A stretch of DNA of 64,000 nucleotides from Adiantum capillus-veneris (lineage: Eukaryota > Streptophyta > Polypodiopsida > Polypodiales > Pteridaceae), in NCBI GenBank assembly GCA_014529385.2, contig CM043958.1:118785018-118849017 (forward strand), given 5' to 3'. A program made the position numbers and the translations under genes. The notes under the pieces are model-generated. The model was not told the DNA's origin and did no database searches. It saw only the letters and a program-made list of their open reading frames with translations. Positions 11,184 to 20,999 of the stretch are shown piece after piece; the stretch's first letter is position 1; every line of letters starts with the position of its first letter.

Positions 11184-11396
11184 ATGAATCACGAAAATTT
11201 GTATGATCCCTTCATTCCCATTGCAAGGCAAAAGGTACACATAATTGTTAGTACTAAGTTGCAATTTCAACGTGTCATTCGTAGAATTCTAGGTCCTCTT
11301 AGGTTGGCCGAGATAAACGCTTCAGTAAATCCTTTTATTTTGCCTCTCATTAGGTACGCCCTTAGTTTGGACGTCTATATTTTTGTTTTGTTTTAA
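11184..11396 (+). CDS. Small leader ORF 1 of element C (70 codons), unknown
   Basis: This ORF lies between the PBS and gag. It encodes a hydrophobic C-terminal half (LRLAEINASVNPFILPLIR, then LDVYIFVLF and stop). The next ORF, at 11418-11636, has the same pattern (GEILASPNPVILPLI, then FDVNIFILL and stop), so the two are tandem-duplicated relatives about 240 bp apart. No family is recognised. It could be a real small protein, or an upstream ORF that limits translation of gag. The frames staying open in both copies is the only support for coding. Confidence 0.45.
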   Translation: MNHENLYDPFIPIARQKVHIIVSTKLQFQRVIRRILGPLRLAEINASVNPFILPLIRYALSLDVYIFVLF

Positions 11397-11417
11397 GCAT
11401 TAGGTCATGCATAGACC

Positions 11418-11636
11418 ATGGATAATAGCCCAGGAATAGAGATTTTCCCCTTCCATTTCACTCCACACATTAGAATAAACATTGCAATTAGTAGGAAAAT
11501 CCATTTTCAACAACGTATGGTGTTCATGTTTGGTATCCAAAGAGTAGGAGAAATTCTCGCATCACCAAACCCTGTCATCCTACCTCTTATTGATTATCAT
11601 AGGTCGTTTGATGTGAATATCTTTATTTTGTTGTAG
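11418..11636 (+). CDS. Small leader ORF 2 of element C (72 codons), paralogous to ORF 1
   Basis: This is the second member of the pair described at 11184-11396. Shared positions include FQ, the NPxILPLI core and the hydrophobic terminus ending at a stop immediately after FxLF/FILL. It ends 85 bp before the gag ATG at 11722. The DNA copies are clearly diverged, yet both remain open to the same end point. Confidence 0.45.
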   Translation: MDNSPGIEIFPFHFTPHIRINIAISRKIHFQQRMVFMFGIQRVGEILASPNPVILPLIDYHRSFDVNIFILL

Positions 11637-11721
11637 AATAGATTGCAAGCTAGAAAACATTATTGTGTAAATCTTTTTAAGAAAGAAAAACAAAAACGGG
11701 TGTCACTTTGAAATCAATTCA

Positions 11722-13475
11722 ATGGAAAGCCAACGTCAAATGTCTGGGTATCCTCTTTTCTTTGGAGAGCCTGGAGAGGATGCAGAATTATTTTTAGCAA
11801 ATTTCAAGATGTCTTGCCGTATCAAGAGGATAATAACTGATCAAGAACGTGTAGAAATGTTTGAGGTGGTCCTTAGGAAAGATGCTAGCACTTGGTTTGA
11901 CTCTTTGCCTGAGGAAGTTAAGGGGAATTACACAGAAGTTTTCAATCGTTTCAAGAAATACTTCTTTGATCCCCAAAACACTCAAAAATTATGGCAAGAC
12001 ATTGTTTCTCATAAGTAAAAGACTTAGATGACTACTACTTGTACAAGCAAGAGTTTCTACGTCTTTGGGCTCTATGGATACGAAATGTTGCTAACCCTGG
12101 TGATGGTGCAGAATTTCTAAAGAAGGAGAGGTTCATAGCCGGACTCTTTCCTGACCTTAAGGTAAAAGTTGAGGCGGGTGCACCTGCTACCTTTGATGCA
12201 GCTGAAACTAGGGCTGCTGAGAAATATAGGAAACCCAAGTGCTTAAGGGGAGAGGTTCCAATAGAAGGTCTTAGACCCAAAGGTAAGTCACAAGCATCAA
12301 CATCGAGGGAGCTTCCTGAGGTAACGGCGGAAGTAATTGAGAAGTTAAACGAATCTTTAAGCAGCCTGTCAATTCACCTTGCACAAGCTGTAGGTCCAAA
12401 GGGACAAGCAAAGAAGTCTGAAGAGCGAGATCCACGACCTAGGAGAGTCTTGCAATGTTGGAATTGCGGAGAGTCTGGACATGGGATGTATAATTGTCCT
12501 TGGCCCCGTGGGGAGCCAGGGAGACCTAACTTGAATTACCCAGTGATGAATGCAGGTGAAGGAACTGGTCAACAACCAAGGCTTCTACAAAGGCCAAATG
12601 GACCAAGACCACCTCCACAAGGGGTAGAAGGAGTTCCACCTTTGCCAGATCCAAATGTGCATGTGGTAGAGGTGACAAACTCAAATGAGGTTGACATGGA
12701 AGCAAATGGCATTAAGCGTGGCCGAGGAAAAGGTAAAGAGAAAGAGGGTGTCCCATCACAGAGTGACCATGGACAAGGCAAGAAGGCAAAGGAGACCAAG
12801 GAAGCTAAGAGGACTCGACGTCGTATCAATCTCCAAGACTTCCCTCTTGGACATGGTATGGCTCCATACAACCTGTTGGAAGACATGCGAGGTAAGGGTC
12901 CTGATATCTCATGGCCTCAGTTTCTTGCATTATGCCCACAAGTTAGGAGGGATTTAACAAAGGCAGTTAGCACTAGGAGAAAGGTAAAAGAGAGTTTTCC
13001 TGTTGTAAAAATTGCACATGCTGAAATGAATGAGGATATTACACCTATGCTAGATTGTTACATAAAAGGAAGATTGGTTAGGAAAGGTCTATTGGATGGG
13101 GGTGCACAAATTTGCATCGTGACAGAAGGGCTCATGCAAAGACTAGGCATGCACATCCATGAGACACCTGAAATCAAAGTCAAGATGGCAAACAATAGCA
13201 AGGCTAGGTGTGTAGGCATTTGTAAAAATTTCTTTGTAGAGGCCTTTGGCATTAAGAAAGCAGTGGATTTTTATGTTATGTCGACCAAGGGAAGTGGTTA
13301 TCCATTTATCCTAGAAAGACCATGGCTAATGAAAATGCGAGCTTTGCAGGATTGGGAGAGTGGGAAATTAATTTGCAAGAATGACAATCATAAGAAGGTT
13401 GTCTTTGACATGAAGGAGCAACGCCAAGAGGAGCTCTATGAAGAATCATCTCAAAGTGAGACGGAAGAAGGTTGA
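11722..13475 (+). pseudogene. gag and protease of element C (one frameshift)
   Basis: The ATG at 11722 opens a Gag (SGYPLFFGEPGEDAELFLANF, then WFDSLPEEVKGNYTEVFNRF), typical of the retrotransposon Gag capsid fold. The frame is lost by a one-base change near 12012-12018 and continues from 12015 (VKDLDDYYLYKQEFLRLW) to 13475. The second part has a CCHC knuckle (CWNCGESGHGMYNC, 12456-12497), a proline-rich and basic linker, and a retropepsin with LLDGGAQICIV (about 13085-13117) and FILERPWL (about 13306-13329). The D-G-G-A active site is usual for Tat/Athila-type proteases. A TGA at 13473-13475 then separates this from the RT in the same frame. Confidence 0.88.
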
Positions 13476-13541
13476 ACCGATAGCACTTCAGAAGAAGAAA
13501 GTAGCGGCAGCATTACTGAAGAGGAGTCTTCCATCGAAGTC

Positions 13542-14510
13542 ATGGGGGTAAGGTTTAAGCCAAACAACCAGGAGACCTCTTCTCAAGGTTTGGAAGAGGT
13601 AGGTTCCCAAGAGAACCAAAAGGTGGAAGATGAAGGGATGCTGGAAGGTATGCTATCAACAACACTTAAAAAGGATGAAAGAGAGGAGTTCAAATGTGTG
13701 CTAAGGAAGTTTCCTAGGCTTTTTGCTAAAGACTACACCGATGTGCGTGGGGTGGATGTTGTTCAACACAAGATTGAGTTAAAGCCTAAGGCCACACCTA
13801 AAGCTCAGAAGCTACAAAGGCTAGGAGTTATAAAGGAACAGGCTCTACTCAAGGAGGTAAGAAAGCTTCTAGCAGCAGGTTTCATTTATCCAGTGAAGAA
13901 TTCAGAGTGGGTCTCTCCTGTTGTTGTCACTCCTAAGAAAAATGGCAAGTGGAGGGTGTGTGTGGATTACCGTCCCCTCAATGAGGCAACAAAAAGAGAT
14001 CACTTTCCCCTCCCATTCCAGGATGAGATACTAAATGAGGTAGCTGGTCATGAGAAGTACACCGTGTGCGATGGCTACTCGAGTTACTTTCAAATAGGTA
14101 TCGCATTGGAGGATCAAATGAAAACAACCTTTATCACTCCTTGGGGTTGTTATGCTTTTAGAGTCATGCCATTTGGTCTGACAAATGCTCCTGCAACATT
14201 CCAACGTTTCATGAACATGGTGTTTCAAGCATTCTTTGGAAAGTCAATTAGGGTGTTCATTGATGATTTCTACATTTATAGCTCAAAATCATTGCATCTA
14301 CAAAGGGTAGAAGAAGGTTTAAAGAAGCTCTACGACATGGGAGGTCAACTCAACCCCGACAAGTGCCACATAGGTGAGGATGAAGTGATCTTGCTCGGTC
14401 ACAAGGTTTCCTATAAAGGCATTGAGGTGGATCCTTCAAAGGCAAAGGCTCTTATTGAGCTCCCATACCGAAGAGTCTTAAGGAGGTCATCTCTTTCATT
14501 CAGAAGGTGA
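13542..14510 (+). CDS. Reverse transcriptase of element C
   Basis: This 322-codon open stretch is in frame with gag-protease but behind a TGA at 13473. It contains RT blocks in order: [77 protein letters not shown], the catalytic VFIDDFYIYS (about 14251-14280) and LNPDKCHIGEDEVILLGH. The FIDD form of the YxDD box keeps both aspartates. The frame runs out at about 14480 by frameshift; the next frame supplies SLKEVISFIQKVKYMSRF. RT copies the element RNA into cDNA in the particle. Confidence 0.92.
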   Translation: MGVRFKPNNQETSSQGLEEVGSQENQKVEDEGMLEGMLSTTLKKDEREEFKCVLRKFPRLFAKDYTDVRGVDVVQHKIELKPKATPKAQKLQRLGVIKEQALLKEVRKLLAAGFIYPVKNSEWVSPVVVTPKKNGKWRVCVDYRPLNEATKRDHFPLPFQDEILNEVAGHEKYTVCDGYSSYFQIGIALEDQMKTTFITPWGCYAFRVMPFGLTNAPATFQRFMNMVFQAFFGKSIRVFIDDFYIYSSKSLHLQRVEEGLKKLYDMGGQLNPDKCHIGEDEVILLGHKVSYKGIEVDPSKAKALIELPYRRVLRRSSLSFRR

Positions 14511-15880
14511 AGTATATGTCACGCTTCATTCACTTAGCCTCGGAGTTGCTTCATTCTTTGCAAAAGTTGACACAACAAGTAGAATTTGCATGGTCTGATG
14601 AGCTTGAAGAGTATTTTTGTAACATTAAAGTCATTTTGTCAGAGCTACCAACACTCATGCCTCCTTGTTGGGAGTACACATTCTTTGTTAGCTCTAGTGT
14701 TGGAAGGGAAACAATTGGTGCTGTGTTGCTACAACAAGATCTCCACAGTACAAGGATGCGACCCATCTACTTTGCTAGTAGGGTCATGAATGCTTTGGAG
14801 AGAGACTACACAGAAGCAGAACTCATGATGCTTTCTCTCATGTTTGCGGTGAGAAAGTTTAGATCCTACCTGCTACCAAAACCTTTTGTAATTCTCACTG
14901 CAGAGAATTTGTTCCCTTGGGTGTCATCTCAAATGAATCTTAGTACTAGGATCTCAAAGTGGATTATGGAGTTGCAAGAGTTTCAATACTCTTTCAAGGT
15001 AGAAGATAGTGTGCGTGCACAATGGGCAGGGATTCTCACTTATAGGGTGCATGAAAAGGAGATTAAGGTGCCTGAAGTAAAGACCCTACCATTACCACCA
15101 CCAAAAAGTATTCCTAATGCTTTTACCTTGTTCTTTGATGGAGCTTTTCGACGAGCCACAGGGAAAGCAGGGGGAGGGCTAGTGTTGCTCAACCCAAGTG
15201 GAGAGGTGGTCATGAAAGAGAAGGTCAATCTACCAGGTTCAACTAGCAACAATGAAGCAGAATACGACACACTACTTCATGGTTTGAAGATGTGCATTGG
15301 CCAAGGGATAAAACGTCTCATGGTAAAGGGAGATGCACTTCTCATTGTTAAACAGATTTTAGGCATTTGGGCATGCAAGAATGAAAGCTTAAGGACAAAA
15401 GTTCATGCCATTAGTAAGATGTTTAATCAGTTTGAAGAAGTGCAACTATATCATATTCCGAGGAAACAAAATGAAGATGCCGATTTACTTGCACAACAAG
15501 CAGTTACATGTGTTGAGAGAGAAGTGCAGTTCATCATGGTGGCAGCACCTGTCAAGCAACAGAGATACCAGGGATTGGAGTCATTGGCTCCCATTATCGA
15601 CTACATTTTGGAGGGTGAGTTTCCACAAGACTTCACGAAGGCTCAGAAGAGGAGACTCATGAAGAAGGCAAGTTTCTATCTCTTCCTAGAAGGCTCCCTC
15701 TATCAAAGAGGGAAGGATCAAGTGTGCAGAAGAGTACCAACTATCGAGGAAATTCTAGCCATTCTAAAAGGTTTGCATGAAGAGGCATGTGGTGGTCATT
15801 TTGCCCAAGAATCAACTGTGAAGAAGATTTTGCTTGCGGGGTATGTTTGGCCAAGCTTGCATGTGGATGTTCAACATTAG
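14507..15880 (+). CDS. Dual RNase H and integrase zinc module of element C
   Basis: The frame starts in the RT connection region (MSRFIHLASELLHSLQKL). The first RNase H is degenerate: the expected DAS start reads VSSSVG, though ETIGAVLLQQ, PIYFASRVMN and ERDYTEAELMMLSLMFAVRKFRSYL remain. The second RNase H has all its acidic positions: LFFDGAF (about 15127-15147), SNNEAEYDTLL (about 15247-15280), MVKGDALLIVKQ and NEDADLLAQQ. This matches the known Tat-lineage pattern of an added archaeal-type RNase H replacing a decayed original. The frame ends in the integrase zinc module (GLHEEACGGHF ... WPSLHVDVQH) at a TAG (15878-15880); the rest follows in the same frame. Confidence 0.92.
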   Translation: MKYMSRFIHLASELLHSLQKLTQQVEFAWSDELEEYFCNIKVILSELPTLMPPCWEYTFFVSSSVGRETIGAVLLQQDLHSTRMRPIYFASRVMNALERDYTEAELMMLSLMFAVRKFRSYLLPKPFVILTAENLFPWVSSQMNLSTRISKWIMELQEFQYSFKVEDSVRAQWAGILTYRVHEKEIKVPEVKTLPLPPPKSIPNAFTLFFDGAFRRATGKAGGGLVLLNPSGEVVMKEKVNLPGSTSNNEAEYDTLLHGLKMCIGQGIKRLMVKGDALLIVKQILGIWACKNESLRTKVHAISKMFNQFEEVQLYHIPRKQNEDADLLAQQAVTCVEREVQFIMVAAPVKQQRYQGLESLAPIIDYILEGEFPQDFTKAQKRRLMKKASFYLFLEGSLYQRGKDQVCRRVPTIEEILAILKGLHEEACGGHFAQESTVKKILLAGYVWPSLHVDVQH

Positions 15881-16993
15881 TGTAAAAGCTGTCATAATTG
15901 TTAGATAAATGGAAATAGAAGGTTGGTGCATGGCCCGAGGCAAATAGTGCTTGCAAATGGACCCTTTGAAAAGTGGGGCATTGATGCTATGGGTCCTCTG
16001 CCTAGGACAGAAAATGGTAAACTCTACATTCTAGTGGTTGTAGACTATATGACTAGGTGGGTGGAAGCACAAAGTGTAGCAAAGGTAAATGAGAGGACAG
16101 TGAGCAAATTCGTCTACACTCACATTTGTTGTAGATTTGGCACACCTTTGGAGATTGTTTCTGATAATGGTCCAGGGTTTAGAAAGGGATTGCTCACAGA
16201 AGTCTGTGAAGAACTTCGCATTCTACATCGTCACAGTACACCCTACTATCCCCAGTCAAATGGTTTGGTGGAGAAGGCTAATGGTGTCATTGCAGGAATC
16301 ATTAGAAATGTGGTGCAAAACAAGACAAAATTATGGGATGACTTCTTGGATGGTGCCTTGTGGGCATATTGAACCACATATAGGGAAGCCACGGAGTTCA
16401 CACCATTTCACTTGGTCTATGGTCAAGAGGCTTTGCAGCCTATCGAGCTCAACATTCCAACAATGCGACTTCATGGCAAAGGAGCACAAGATGATCAAGA
16501 AGCATGGATGGATCGACTTCTTACCTTAGCTGAGCTTGAGTGGAAAAGAGAAGCAGCATACGAATGCTATAAGAGGAAAGCCACACAGACAAAGGAGAAG
16601 CTTGACAAGAAACTGAAGGACAAAGGCATCAATGAAGGAGATCTTGTGCTAAGGTATGACAATCGACTCGATAATCGTTTTCATGCCAAATTTGAAACAA
16701 GATGGCAGGGGCCATACATAGTCAAGAAGGCTTTCAATTCAAGTTACTATCAACTTATGGACTTGAATGGGAAAGAGCACTCCAGGAAGGTAAACGGCTA
16801 TCGCTTGAATCCTTACTTGAGTCGCCTTCTACCAAAGGATCTACCAGAGAAAAAGGCAACTATCCCATGTAAGTATTGTTCCATGAAGCATGAGTGTAAC
16901 ACAAACCAAAATTCCAAGGGGCCAAACAATGAAGATCTTGTCAAGGACTCTGAAGCACTCTCTTTGGAAAAGATTCTTTATGATGGTACATGA
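15881..16993 (+). pseudogene. Integrase of element C (two or more in-frame stops)
   Basis: In the same frame as the preceding stretch, after a TAG, the sequence reads CKSCHNC, a stop, then the core: FEKWGIDAMGPLPRTENG, VDYMTRWVEA, VSDNGPGFRKG and NGLVEKANGVIAG. All three catalytic acids (D, D, E) are present. A TGA follows LWAY (about 16372). The C-terminal part has VYGQEALQPIELNIP, GDLVLRYDNR, RWQGPYIVKKAF and KVNGYRLNPYLSRLLP, the usual gypsy GPY-like tail. No chromodomain is seen. Integrase would join cDNA ends to the target with a 4-5 bp stagger, as the duplication around C shows. Confidence 0.9.
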
Positions 16994-17008
16994 ATATACC
17001 ATCATCCT

Positions 17009-17021
17009 GGGGGAGGGCTAA
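17009..17021 (+). other. Polypurine tract of element C
   Basis: GGGGGAGGGCTAA sits directly before the 3' LTR start at 17022, the expected primer for plus-strand DNA synthesis. It resembles the tract before the LTR of relic A. Confidence 0.85.
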
Positions 17022-18736
17022 TGATAGCCGTTTTTCGGCTCTCTGTGATTGCCATAGTGAGTTATCCCCCCCTATCAAATCACTCAAACACTGTGGTTAC
17101 CCTCACCCTTTCACTGTATATAGGTGCGTGTGAGTTAGGGGACTTTTCCCATATCTCCTTACTGAAATAAAAAACCCTCAATTAGCTAGTCATTGGGCTA
17201 GTTGAGCCAAAAAAATAAAAAATATAAAAAATATAAGTATATTATGGCCCATGCGTATGTACATATTTCTTTGTATATAGGGCCTAAATAAAAGATTTTT
17301 TCATAATTTTTTGGTATTTATTTAAATATTTCTACCTAGGTGTGTGTTATTTATGCTCTGTACATTGCCTCACCATTACCACAATTTTTCTTACCATTTT
17401 TCATACTCTTTATTCCATATAGAAATATTTTCATGTAAGCTTCTCTTAAATTTGGTGTAACTCCACCCCAACAAAAATCCAAAAAAACTAGTTTTATTTA
17501 TGTGTATATTTTTTCACTATTGTGATTTTTCCCTTCCTACATCTATTTTGTTTTTTTTTCTTTTTAATTAGAACACCAAAAATATTTATCTTTTTATGGT
17601 AGCCTCATAATGAGAGAGATCTCTTTTGACCCCTTTATATTTTTTCCACTTATATTATTTATATTTGACATGTACATATTTTTTAGACCCCTCAATATTT
17701 GATTTTCTTAGTTGTACTATTCACTTATATCATAATCTCAACAATATCTTCAATTATAGACCTACCAAATAAGTTCAAGGGTGGGTGGCATGCATACATG
17801 CACTATGGAGGGCTCACTCTTGGAGGTATTCAAAAGAATCATCCAAAGAAGGACCCCACAAGGACCTTGTGCAGTGGAAAAAAACGATCGGTTTTGCTGA
17901 ATTTTTAAAGTTCACTTGCTCTCCGAATTTGAAAAGGTGATACAAACAAAAGTTGTAGCTCGTGGGCTGAACTTTTGCCTCAAATTTTTTCATATTTTTT
18001 TGAGCTACGAGCTGTGAGCTATGATTTTATTAGTGGACCCCAATTTTCCCATGTTATGCAGCCACACTCTCTCTTCCACTTTATCATTTTCCTCTTTCAC
18101 ACACACTTCTCCACTCATCATCCCCACCTCTCTCACCCCTTCTCTCTGCACCCTACTCACCTTCTCCTCAACCTTGAAGAATAAGAGAAACCATGGTGAA
18201 CTCATACCTCCCACACACAATTCCATTCCAAAATTGACCACCTAGTCTCATTTTTCCTCCTCCAAATTACCCATATCTATCAAAAAAACCACAAAATTCA
18301 GCCTCTTCTCTTAAAAGACAGCATCATGGTGGTTGATTACTCAGCTTCAATTACCTTGTCTCTCAAGGAAGGTCAAGAGTGGAGAAAAAATGTACCGTCA
18401 AAGCTAGTGGACCGTCAACAAGCGTCAAAATTGGCCCTACTCAAGACACTTGGAGCATCAACCTTGTAAGAAATCCACCTTTTCTTACCTCTTAAGAGTT
18501 TTTCTTCCTTATTTGTATCCTACATGGATACTCCCATTGTAAATATCCAATTCCATTTGTAAATTAATACTAACTCTACTAACACTAACCCACTATGAAA
18601 AGTCCTATCACCTCCATTTCTCTCCTCTCTCTTTCCCCACCAACTTCTTGATAATTCCAAGCAAAAGAAATTAGATAAATTGCTGAAAATCTAACCCAAC
18701 CATGGTTAGAGGAGTAACCCTAGCCTTCAAAATTGC

Positions 18737-18743
18737 TATAAAA
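18737..18743 (+). promoter_or_regulatory. TATA box in the 3' LTR of C
   Basis: TATAAAAGGAGGG in the 3' LTR; the 5' LTR has TATGAAAGGAGGG at 10187. The position, about 670 bp upstream of the CT tract, fits a U3 promoter. The intact copy would drive transcription outward into B rather than through C. Confidence 0.6.
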
Positions 18744-19402
18744 GGAGGGTGTAGCTAGCACAAAAAGGGGGAGCCATAAGCAAGAGCACTATGCTATAGC
18801 TTGAGAAGCCAAGCTCAACCTCTCTAGAAGGAGCTCTTGAGTGGAAGCTCATTGTCTTATGCACGTGCATGTGTTGTAATAGAGGATTAGCAAGGGAACT
18901 CTATGCCATTGTAACAGAGAGAGTGATCATTCAATTGAGATTAGGAAATCTATCATTTCTCCTACTAGTGTAAGCCCAACATTCGTTGAATCAAGGAGGG
19001 TGGATTTGGACTAAGCTTGGATACTTTGTCTCCCTTCCAACGGGAAGTAATGGACGACAATGATGCGTAAGTGTCTTGGTGTTTTTTGTTAAGTTCTTGA
19101 TAGCTTGTCTCTGGTGTTGTCATCAATCTAGCCATAAATCCCACATACTGTAAGAGGGCGACAGGGTGGAGAGGACTCCCCTGGCCTTAAGACAGTGATT
19201 GGGGTGGCTTTTCTTGTGATGTGTTGTGGTGAGATTTACGCAAGCTATGTTGAACAAATACTAATCTCACTTTGATTTGTCATGACAGATTTGTAAGAGG
19301 GTATTAATGCAACAAGCAACCCCTCCCCCTTTCTCTCTCTTTCTTAAATATATAGTTGTGTTTGCTTGATCATTGTCGATACGTTTCAAAGCAGCCCGAG
19401 CA

Positions 19403-19405
<3 letters not shown>

Positions 19406-19498
<93 letters not shown>
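19406..19498 (+). repeat. (TC)n microsatellite in the 3' LTR of C
   Basis: About 93 bp of pure TC, about 18 bp longer than the homologous tract at 10857-10931. Since the two LTRs were identical at insertion, the difference arose later. Confidence 0.97.
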
Positions 19499-19500
<2 letters not shown>

Positions 19501-19674
19501 GCGTCCTAGTTCGCATCCAAAACTAGGTGGTGCCCCAAATTTGTGTAGGGTTAGGTTGCGGGTTTGTGTGTGTGTTTGTTGTTTTTTTCCCAACCCCAAC
19601 CTAATTGAGCAGCACGGGAGCCTTGAAGGGTGTCTAGAGGTTGCTCTTCTTGTTGCCCGCCCCGGACCGCTTCA

Positions 19675-20093
19675 ATAGGATCACTAGAAAAAATAGGTTT
19701 CCCATTCCACAAGTAGAAGACCTATTTGATAAGCTACAAGGTTGACCTACTTCAGTAGGATTGACCTAAAAAGTGGCTACCATCAAATAAGGATAGTTGA
19801 TCAAGACATTGTAAAGATTGCATTTCGCACTACATTTGGTCTTTACGAGAACATTGTCATGCCTTTTGGCTTGACCAATGCACCGGCCACATTAAACCAC
19901 TTGATGGAGAAGCTATTCAGGCCTCATCAAACCTTTACTGCAGTGTTCTTTGATGATATAATCATCTACTCGAACTCATTAGAAGAACACGAGTAACACC
20001 TCCAGGAAATATTTCTAGTTTTATGAGAGAATAAACTTTATATTAATCGAAAGAAAAATAAATTCTTCTTACAAGAGTGTTTGGTAGATACAG
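19675..20093 (+). pseudogene. Reverse transcriptase of element B, 3' half
   Basis: This continues the RT broken at 8475: [20 protein letters not shown], then after a one-base loss [37 protein letters not shown], the catalytic [12 protein letters not shown], and after a stop ENKLYINRKKNKFFLQEC. Homology ends at about 20093, where the LTR of D begins. The rest of B (RNase H, integrase, 3' LTR) is not in the window. Confidence 0.9.
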
Positions 20094-20979
20094 TGATCTG
20101 ACATATAACATGCAGATGTATTTCAAACCCTGTAATACTCGCTCATTTTTTAGAACAAAGCTGTGTAATTCAGCTAATGAAGATTTGTAATTGTAATATA
20201 TTTTGGCATACCCTCTAAGCCTCTCTGAGTCTACACCCTTGTAAGTGGACGAATGGCCGTGGGAAAGTTCCCTTAGCCTTTAAGTCAAAACCCTTAGTTT
20301 TAGACGAAAGGATATCATTAGCTAAGGAGAGTTTTGAACATGCACTGTGAGAAGCTTATTGCTACTACGAGTTGTAATCCCCTTTTCTCTTGGATTGGTA
20401 ATCTGAATTCATTTTCGAATAGCACATTGTGTTCCTTGTCTCTTACTCTACAATTTAAGTATAACCATTCTCAATTCTGTTGTGGTTTGTGATGCATTGT
20501 TTGTGAGCTAAACGCATTGATTTGAAGGTTTAAATGGTTGTTTTTTGATGTTTTGACCATGGATAAGTGTTTCTATGCTTAAGGGGGACCTTTTTGTATA
20601 GTTTTGTTTCAGTTTTCTGCACATTTTTTGTGATGGATTGTGATTTATGTACCTTCCCAGATGGTTGCAAAACTTGGTAGGATTGTGCCCCTAGGTGTTG
20701 TAATACTTCTCCTTAAGTTTCGTTGCATTCCGAATTCATTTGGATGCCAAAAAGGTGTGATGACTTAGAGTGGTGAGATTGGACGCATTCTAATTTTCTG
20801 ACTAGGAAGTGATTGATTTTCTTTTTTCGTAGTATGAGTAGCTTTCTGAGTTCACTTTGATGATATTGACACTCTCATTAAATCTACGTGCCCCATCCCG
20901 AGTCGCTTCCTTGCATATTGACATTATGTTAGTACAAAAAAGCTATGCTACAGACATCCGTCACGGCGACCCGCTAACA
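20094..20979 (+). repeat. 5' LTR of element D
   Basis: The block runs from TGATCTGACA, where the B reading frame stops, to ..GCTAACA directly before an Asp-type primer-binding site. The 886-bp length is inferred from those two edges; no second LTR copy is in the window. It has no coding potential. Confidence 0.65.
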
Positions 20980-20980
20980 T

Positions 20981-20998
20981 TGGCGCCGTTGCCAGGGA
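20981..20998 (+). other. Primer-binding site of element D (tRNA-Asp type)
   Basis: TGGCGCCGTTGCCAGGGA matches the common plant gypsy site complementary to the tRNA-Asp 3' end, with one base different from the usual form (GGGGA). Confidence 0.85.
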
Positions 20999-20999
20999 A

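Larger units (their letters stand above)
8476..19674 (+). mobile_element. Element C: complete Tat-like Ty3/gypsy LTR retrotransposon, nested in B
   Basis: The 11.2-kb element has two long, nearly identical LTRs (8476-11109 and 17022-19674), a PBS-like site, a leader with two small related ORFs, gag, protease, RT, two RNase H domains, integrase and a PPT. The LTRs begin TGATAG and end ..TCA. A target duplication of ATAG (8472-8475 and 19675-19678; AATAG if the last LTR base is shared) flanks it. Removing element plus one duplication restores the RT reading frame of B. LTR similarity by eye is very high, so the insertion is younger than B, although pol already has several stops and frameshifts. 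Confidence 0.95.
17022..19674 (+). repeat. 3' LTR of element C
   Basis: 2653 bp, from TGATAGCCG to GCTTCA, matching 8476-11109. It differs from the 5' copy by a few substitutions, an added AATATAAAA-type indel near 17220 and a longer CT tract. Its U3 carries an intact TATAAAA at 18737. The base pairs after it (ATAGGATCAC) resume the RT of element B. Confidence 0.95.

Noticed and set aside
12569-12886. Minus-strand ORF inside C gag
   Set aside because: Shadow of the Pro/Lys-rich gag linker on the opposite strand.
20981-20998. tRNA gene fragments
   Set aside because: Only 12-18 bases complementary to tRNA 3' ends are present, directly after LTRs, so these are primer-binding sites. No cloverleaf was found.
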